A DNA stretch of 19,195 nucleotides, taken from positions 1-19,195 of the forward strand of contig CALJUI010000284.1 in the NCBI GenBank assembly GCA_937975735.1, in the 5' to 3' direction. Position 1 is the first letter of the stretch. Each line of letters begins with the position of its first letter. Below, in pieces: positions 14,608 to 19,195 of this stretch. Source of the DNA: an uncultured Rubrivivax sp. (lineage in GTDB: Bacteria; Pseudomonadota; Gammaproteobacteria; Burkholderiales; Burkholderiaceae_C). A program made the translations under genes and the position numbers. Under the pieces are notes generated by a model. That model did not search any database. It was not told where the DNA came from and saw only the letters and a program-made list of their open reading frames with translations.

Positions 14608-15383
14608 ACACCGCCACCGCGATCGAGCCCTTCGTGCATCTGGAGGGCGTCTCGAAGACCTACGGCACGGGTCGAAAGGCGCACCTGGCGATCTCCGACG
14701 CCAGCTTCGACGTGATGCCCGGCGAACTCGTCTCGCTGGTCGGGCCGTCGGGCTGCGGCAAGTCGACGCTGCTGAAGATCCTCGCCGGTCTGCACGGCCA
14801 CGACGGCGGCACCGTGCGCATCGGCTCGGCGACGCACCCCTTCGATCCGGCGCGCGACATCGGCATGGTGTTCCAGGCGCCGCTGCTGCTGAAGTGGCGC
14901 CGCATCCTCGACAACGTGCTGCTGCCGGCCGAACTGCTGGGGCTGCCGATGGCCGCAGCGCGCGAGCGTGGCCGCGAGCTGCTGGCGCTGGTCGGCCTGG
15001 ACGGCTACGAGGACAAATACCCCTACGAACTGTCCGGCGGCATGCAGCAGCGCGCGGCGATCGCGCGATCGCTGGTGCACGACCCCAAGCTCGTGCTGAT
15101 GGACGAGCCCTTCGGTGCGCTCGACGCATTGACGCGCGAGAAGATGAACCTGGAGCTGCTGCGCATCTGGAAGGAGGCGGGCAAGACGATCCTGTTCGTC
15201 ACCCACGGCATCTCCGAGGCGGTGTTCCTCGGCTCGCGGGTAGTCGTCTTCACCGCCGGGCCGGCGCGCATGGCCGACAACATCCCCATCGACCTGCCGC
15301 ACCCGCGCACGCTGGACATGAAGACGCAGGAGCGCTTCGGGGCCTACACGCGCCGGATCTACAAGCTGCTGGGCATGGAGTAG
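14604..15383 (+). CDS. ABC transporter ATP-binding protein, SsuB/TauB-like
   Basis: This 259-residue ATPase has all standard motifs: Walker A GPSGCGKST (about 49-57), Q-loop MVFQAPLLLKWRR, signature LSGGMQQR, Walker B LVLMDEPFGALD, and the switch histidine in VTHGISEAVFLG. It powers uptake through the permeases in this operon. It is the only ATPase in the window although two permeases and two binding proteins are present, so it is likely shared. ATG 14604 overlaps the first permease stop as ATGA. The enolase-family gene starts 4 nt after its stop. Confidence 0.96.
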   Translation: MNTATAIEPFVHLEGVSKTYGTGRKAHLAISDASFDVMPGELVSLVGPSGCGKSTLLKILAGLHGHDGGTVRIGSATHPFDPARDIGMVFQAPLLLKWRRILDNVLLPAELLGLPMAAARERGRELLALVGLDGYEDKYPYELSGGMQQRAAIARSLVHDPKLVLMDEPFGALDALTREKMNLELLRIWKEAGKTILFVTHGISEAVFLGSRVVVFTAGPARMADNIPIDLPHPRTLDMKTQERFGAYTRRIYKLLGME

Positions 15384-15387
15384 CCCG

Positions 15388-16809
15388 ATGTCCGCGCCGC
15401 GCTTCGAAGTCACGCACATCGACCTGTTCGAGCGCGACGTCGTGCTGCGCATGCCGTTCCGCTTCGGCATCGTCACGCTGACGCAGGCCCCGCAGGCCTT
15501 CGTGCGCGCGCGCATCCGGGTCGCCGACGGCCGCACCGCCGAGGGCATGGCGGCCGAGCTGCTGGCGCCGAAGTGGTTCGACAAGAACCCGGCGCTGTCC
15601 AACGAGGACAATTTCGACCAGCTTCGGAGGGCTCTGGCACTCGCGCGCGAGCGCTACCTCGGCGGTGGCGCGCACACGGCCTTCGGCCACTTCGCGGCGC
15701 ACTATCTGGCGCAGATCGAAGCCGGTGCGTCCGCCGGGCTGAACCCGCTGGTCGCCAACTACGGCCCGGCGCTGGTCGACCGGGCCTTGCTCGACGCGCT
15801 GTGCCGCGCGATGGGCCGATCCTTCCAGGACGCGGTGTGCGGCAACCACGTCGGCCTGGACCCCGCCGGCCTGTGCCCGGACCTGGCCGGCTTCGACGTC
15901 GCCGGGTTCCTCGCCGGATTGCGCCCTGCGCCGAGCATCGCGGCCCGCCACACCGTCGGCCTGGTCGACCCGATCCGCGCCGACGAATTGGCCGAGCGCG
16001 TCGGCGACGGCCTGCCCGAGACGCTGGAGGAGGTGGTCCGGGCCTATGGCCAGCGCTGGTTCAAGCTCAAGGTCGCCGGAGACGTCGACGCCGACGTCGC
16101 GCGGCTCGTCCGCATCGCCGGGGTCCTCGACGCGATCCCCGGCGGCTACCGGGCCACGCTCGATGGCAACGAGCAGTACAAGGACGTCGACGGCGTGGTG
16201 GCACTGTGGCAGCGCATGCTCGCCGAGCCCCGGCTGCGGCGGCTGCGCGACGCCGTGGTCTTCATCGAGCAGCCGATCCAGCGCGCCACGGCTCTGGCCA
16301 CCCCGGTGGCCGCACTGTCGTCGATCAAGCCGGTCATCGTCGACGAGTCCGACGATTCGCTCGATGCCTTCGTGCGGGCCCGTGAGCAGGGTTACCACGG
16401 CGTCTCGTCGAAGACCTGCAAGGGCCTGTACAAGTCGATGCTCAACGCCGCGCGCTGCAGCCACTGGAACGCGCAGCTCGGCGAGCCGCGCCACTTCATG
16501 AGCGCGGAGGACCTGACGATTCAGGCCGGCATCGCGCTGCAGCAGGACCTGGCGCTCGTCAGCCTGCTCGGCATCACCCACGTCGAGCGCAACGGCCACC
16601 ACTACGTCAACGGCATGGCCGATCTGCCGGAGGCGGAGCAGGCGGCCTTCCTGGCCGCGCACCCGGACCTGTACCACCGGGCTCACGGCGCGGTGCGGGT
16701 GCACATCCGCCAGGGCGACCTGCACATCGCCTCGCTCGGCGGCGTCGGTTTCGCCGGCGGCGCCGCGCCCGACTGGTCCTCGATGCGGCGGATGGCGGTG
16801 CCCTCATGA
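15388..16809 (+). CDS. Enolase superfamily enzyme (muconate-lactonizing-like subgroup)
   Basis: This 473-residue enzyme has an N-terminal capping domain and a (beta/alpha)8-barrel. The barrel residues can be read: K226-L-K228 (second strand), metal ligands D259 (TLDGNEQY), E294 (VFIEQP) and D319/E320 (VIVDESD), and K342/K345 (GVSSKTCKG) opposite. Lysines on both faces place it near the muconate-lactonizing/dipeptide-epimerase subgroup: proton abstraction next to a carboxylate, giving racemisation, cycloisomerisation or dehydration. It is about 100 residues longer than usual; the extra length appears to lie in the cap (about 60-200) and the C-terminal tail. It sits between the ATPase and the second permease, starting 4 nt after one and overlapping the other as ATGA. 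The substrate is unknown. Confidence 0.92.
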   Translation: MSAPRFEVTHIDLFERDVVLRMPFRFGIVTLTQAPQAFVRARIRVADGRTAEGMAAELLAPKWFDKNPALSNEDNFDQLRRALALARERYLGGGAHTAFGHFAAHYLAQIEAGASAGLNPLVANYGPALVDRALLDALCRAMGRSFQDAVCGNHVGLDPAGLCPDLAGFDVAGFLAGLRPAPSIAARHTVGLVDPIRADELAERVGDGLPETLEEVVRAYGQRWFKLKVAGDVDADVARLVRIAGVLDAIPGGYRATLDGNEQYKDVDGVVALWQRMLAEPRLRRLRDAVVFIEQPIQRATALATPVAALSSIKPVIVDESDDSLDAFVRAREQGYHGVSSKTCKGLYKSMLNAARCSHWNAQLGEPRHFMSAEDLTIQAGIALQQDLALVSLLGITHVERNGHHYVNGMADLPEAEQAAFLAAHPDLYHRAHGAVRVHIRQGDLHIASLGGVGFAGGAAPDWSSMRRMAVPS

Positions 16810-17609
16810 GCCGGCCCGAAGAGCGCGGCGCCCTGGCCCGGCTCTGGACCGGCATCGTCTACTACCTGCCCAGCGCCGCCGTGATGATCGGCCTGGTGCT
16901 GCTGTGGCAACTCGGCGTGACGCTGTTCGAGGTCAAGGACTACATCCTGCCGTCGCCGATGTCGGCGCTGAAGGCGCTGGGCGATGCCAACTACCAGTGG
17001 GGCGCCAACCTGCTGGCGACGCTGTACGCGGTGCTCGGCGCCTTCGCGCTGTCGGCCGTGCTCGGCGTTGCGCTGGCCGTCGTGATCGTCTGGAACCCGC
17101 TGCTGATGCGCACCGTGATGCCGGTGCTGATCCTGTTCAACACGCTGCCGAAGATCGCGCTCGCGCCGCTGTTCGTCATCTGGCTCGGCTACGGCATCTG
17201 GCCGAACATCGTGATCGGCACGACGATCGCCTTCTTCCCGATGGTCGTGAACACCGCGGTCGGGCTGGCGACGGCCGAGCCCGAGCTGCTCGACCTCGTG
17301 CGCACGCTGCGTGCCAGCCGCTGGCAGGTGATGAAGAAGATCCGCTTCCCGAACGCGGTGCCCTACATCTTCGTCGGCCTGAAGCTGGCAGCGACGATGA
17401 GCGTGATCGGCGCGCTGGTCGGCGAGTTCGTCGCGTCCGAACGCGGACTCGGCTCGCTGATCATCACCGGCGGCGTGACCTTGCAGACGGCGTCGATCTT
17501 CGCCTCGCTGATCCTGATCTCGATCATGGGCCTGGTGCTCTACGGAATGGTCGTGGCCGTCGAGCGGGTGGTCGCACCCTGGGCACATCGTGAAGGCACG
17601 ACCAACTGA
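16806..17609 (+). CDS. ABC transporter permease, SsuC/TauC/ThiX-like (second copy)
   Basis: This 267-residue permease belongs to the same family as the one at 13840. About six hydrophobic segments surround an EAA loop, EPELLDLVRTLRASRWQVM, followed by IRFPNAVPYIFVG and GEFVASERGLGSLI. Many of these positions match the first permease, so the pair arose by duplication or joint recruitment. It could pair with the first permease as a heterodimer or form its own homodimer with the shared ATPase. ATG 16806 overlaps the enolase-family stop. The second binding-protein gene starts 10 nt after its stop, which favours a permease-binding protein pair. Confidence 0.94.
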   Translation: MSRPEERGALARLWTGIVYYLPSAAVMIGLVLLWQLGVTLFEVKDYILPSPMSALKALGDANYQWGANLLATLYAVLGAFALSAVLGVALAVVIVWNPLLMRTVMPVLILFNTLPKIALAPLFVIWLGYGIWPNIVIGTTIAFFPMVVNTAVGLATAEPELLDLVRTLRASRWQVMKKIRFPNAVPYIFVGLKLAATMSVIGALVGEFVASERGLGSLIITGGVTLQTASIFASLILISIMGLVLYGMVVAVERVVAPWAHREGTTN

Positions 17610-17619
17610 GGAGACGAAC

Positions 17620-18600
17620 ATGCGGACATTGACACGATGGCTGGCGCTCGCGGCGCTGATCGCCGCGGCGCCTGCCTGGGCGATGGACAAGATCCAGCTG
17701 CAGCTGAACTGGTTCCACCTCGCCGACCATTCGCCGATCTACCTGGCGATGAAGAAGGGCTACTACAAGGAGGAGGGGCTCGATCTGACCGTGCTGCGGG
17801 GCAGCGGCTCGGGCGACGCGGCGAAGAAGATCGACCTCGGCCAGTCCGACATCGGCATCGCGGACGCGCCGACCGTGATCACCGCGATCAGCAAGGGCGC
17901 GAACCTCAAGATGGTCGCCGTGGTCTACGACAAGGCCGGCAACAACGTGTTCTTCCGCAAGAGCGCCAACATCCAGTCGCCGAAGGACCTGATCGGCAAG
18001 AAGATCGCCGCGCCGCCGGCCGATTCGCACCGTGTGCTGTGGCCGGCCTTCGCCGCGCTGCACGGCATCGACCCGGCCGCCGTCACGCTGGTCAACGTCA
18101 AGCCCGAGGGCAAGCAGGCCATCGTCGCCGCGGGCGAGGTCGACGGCTCGTTCGACCTCTACACCAGCTACGCGATCTGGGAGAAGGTGCTCGGCAAGGG
18201 CCAGGTCGGCCATCTGCTGTGGGCCGATCACGGCCTGCCGATCTACGGTCACACCTACTTCGTCAACACGCAGACGATCCAGAAGAACCCGAAGCTCATC
18301 GAGCGCTTCCTGCGCGCGACGCACAAGGGCTGGCGCGACGCCAAGGCGAACCCGGCGGCGTCGATCGACGCGATGGCCGAGCAGGTCGCCGGCCTCGACC
18401 GCGACACGCTGCTGGCGACGATGCCGCAGATCCTCGACCTGTGCGTGACCGAACGATCGGCCAGGCACGGCCTGGGCTGGATCGAGACCGAGCTGATGCA
18501 AAAGACGATGGACATCACCTTCGCCAACAGCAAGCCGGACAAGATGCCGGCCGTGGCAGACGTCTTCACCAATCAGTTCAGCAGCAAGGTCAAGCCGTAG
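17620..18600 (+). CDS. ABC transporter periplasmic binding protein, NMT1/THI5-like (second copy)
   Basis: This 326-residue protein has a signal peptide: MRTLTRW, a hydrophobic core, and AWA at 19-21 with likely cleavage before MDKIQ. The mature start, LQLNWFHLADHSPIYLAMKK then GYYKEEGLDLTVL, is the NMT1/ThiY pattern, and RGSGSGDAAKKIDLGQSDIG forms the phosphate-loop-like hinge region. GAGGAG lies just upstream of ATG 17620. It has only limited similarity to the first binding protein beyond family motifs, so the two probably bind different or related ligands. It is the sixth gene of the long operon and abuts the thioredoxin-like gene, with no base between stop and start. Confidence 0.94.
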   Translation: MRTLTRWLALAALIAAAPAWAMDKIQLQLNWFHLADHSPIYLAMKKGYYKEEGLDLTVLRGSGSGDAAKKIDLGQSDIGIADAPTVITAISKGANLKMVAVVYDKAGNNVFFRKSANIQSPKDLIGKKIAAPPADSHRVLWPAFAALHGIDPAAVTLVNVKPEGKQAIVAAGEVDGSFDLYTSYAIWEKVLGKGQVGHLLWADHGLPIYGHTYFVNTQTIQKNPKLIERFLRATHKGWRDAKANPAASIDAMAEQVAGLDRDTLLATMPQILDLCVTERSARHGLGWIETELMQKTMDITFANSKPDKMPAVADVFTNQFSSKVKP

Positions 18601-18906
18601 ATGGAGCCGAGCCGCGCCGAGGTCGATGCCACCGCCGGCGCGCTGCTGATCGAGTTCGGCAGCGCCACCTGCGGCTGGTGTCGGGCGGCACAGCCCCTGA
18701 TCGACGAGGCACTGGCGGCGCGGCCGGGCCTGCGGCACCTGAAGGTCGAGGACGGCCGTGGCCGGCCGCTGGGTCGGTCGTTCGGCGTCAGGTTGTGGCC
18801 GACACTGGTCGCGTTGCAGGACGGGCGCGAGGTCGGCCGGGTGGTGCGGCCGCAGACGACGGGCGAGATCGACGCGGCGCTGGCCCCGCTCAGCCCGTCG
18901 CCGTGA
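18601..18906 (+). CDS. Thioredoxin family protein (CGWC)
   Basis: This 101-residue protein has a thioredoxin fold: strand LLIEFGSATCGWCRAAQPLI with the redox pair C24 and C27, then the strand HLKVED and the cis-proline in VRLWPTLVAL. The active site CGWC differs from the usual CGPC. There is no signal peptide, so it should be cytoplasmic. Small thioredoxins of this style are common in betaproteobacteria. ATG 18601 follows the binding-protein TAG directly, so it is cotranscribed, but its function in the pathway is unclear. It may keep a thiol enzyme such as the zinc methyltransferase homologue reduced, or be an unrelated passenger. Its end overlaps the convergent isomerase gene by 17 nt. Confidence 0.9.
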   Translation: MEPSRAEVDATAGALLIEFGSATCGWCRAAQPLIDEALAARPGLRHLKVEDGRGRPLGRSFGVRLWPTLVALQDGREVGRVVRPQTTGEIDAALAPLSPSP

Positions 18907-19195
18907 ACCCGGCCTCGAGCAGGCCACGCAGATAGCCGATCGACGCCGCGGCGCAGCCGGGGCCGTCGGGCACGTAGTCGAAGGGCTCGACCGCCAGCCA
19001 GCCGCGGTAGCCCTGGCGCCGCAGGGCCGCGATGACCGGGCCGAAGCGGTCGTCGCCCTGGCCCGGTCCGCGCCGGTTGCGGTCGTTGAGCTGCACATGG
19101 GCCAGCCAGCCGCTCGGCCAGCATCGGTCGATCAGATCGGGCAGTGCCTCGACCTCGGTGGCGCCGGCCGAACAGGTGTCGAGCATCGTGCGCAG
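18890..19195 (-). CDS. Sugar phosphate isomerase/epimerase (xylose-isomerase-like TIM barrel), C-terminal part
   Basis: The frame is open to the right edge and reads LRTMLDTCSAGATEVEALPDL and onward to a stop at 18890, so only the last 101 codons are visible. HVQLNDRNRRGPGQGDDRFG gives the metal-ligand histidine and the following loop typical of this family, and WLAVEPFDYVPDG holds the last metal-ligand glutamate. It is a different branch from the isomerase-like gene at 4553. It converges on the thioredoxin-like gene with a 17-nt tail overlap. It may belong to the same catabolic locus, but this cannot be decided without its promoter, which lies outside. Confidence 0.88.
   Translation of the reverse strand: MRTMLDTCSAGATEVEALPDLIDRCWPSGWLAHVQLNDRNRRGPGQGDDRFGPVIAALRRQGYRGWLAVEPFDYVPDGPGCAAASIGYLRGLLEAGFTATG

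Noticed and set aside
18563..18579. Operator-like sequence containing TTCACCAATCAGT near the thioredoxin-like gene
   Set aside because: It matches operator A at 12 of 17 positions but lies inside the binding-protein coding sequence (residues FTNQF), lacks the second GTGA arm, and has no promoter beside it. Probably chance.

Overview
This is a GC-rich, tightly packed chromosomal window that looks like a betaproteobacterium of the order Burkholderiales. That assignment is an inference from codon style, the nadA-nadC arrangement and the protein families present; there is no rRNA or other marker in the window. No RNA gene, IS element, CRISPR array or repeat family was seen, and no stretch longer than about 165 bases lacks a gene.

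Left flank (1-4543). On the minus strand, a ComFB-family protein sits directly upstream of a TPR-repeat protein that runs off the left edge and may be the sensor half of a diguanylate cyclase. Next come nadA and nadC (NAD biosynthesis, minus strand). A plus-strand Fsr-like MFS exporter follows, divergent from nadA. These look like housekeeping or accessory genes unrelated to what follows.

Main locus (4553-18906). About fifteen genes in four transcription units look like an uncharacterised catabolic and uptake system for a small organic compound. (i) A minus-strand operon starts at 8532: Fe(II)/2-oxoglutarate (PhyH-type) dioxygenase, Gfo/Idh/MocA oxidoreductase, DUF993 aldolase-like protein, xylose-isomerase-like TIM barrel. 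(ii) A plus-strand operon starts at 8696: stand-alone MetE-core zinc methyltransferase homologue, atypical NAD-dependent epimerase/dehydratase homologue, GNAT acetyltransferase. (iii) A minus-strand NMT1-type periplasmic binding protein starts at 12614. (iv) A long plus-strand operon starts at 12764: DapA/NAL-family aldolase, ABC permease, ABC ATPase, enolase-superfamily enzyme, second ABC permease, second NMT1-type binding protein, thioredoxin-like protein. A second xylose-isomerase-like gene enters from the right edge on the minus strand. Several neighbouring genes overlap by ATGA or GTGA, so translation is probably coupled.

Regulation. The two divergent intergenic regions (8533-8695 and 12615-12763) hold three promoters of the same form: TTGACG, exactly 17 bp, then TACATT, TACGAT or TACAGT. 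Immediately downstream of each -10 box is a copy of one palindrome, best form TCACCAATTAGTGA, built from TCACYAA half-sites. The simplest reading is one repressor, not encoded in this window, that controls the whole locus from sites over the transcription starts. This links the genes into one regulon from sequence alone.

The substrate is unknown. The enzymes imply hydroxylation or oxidative demethylation, methyl transfer, NAD(P)-linked oxidation, enolisation/dehydration or epimerisation, and retro-aldol cleavage, fed by ABC import. That order is a hypothesis.
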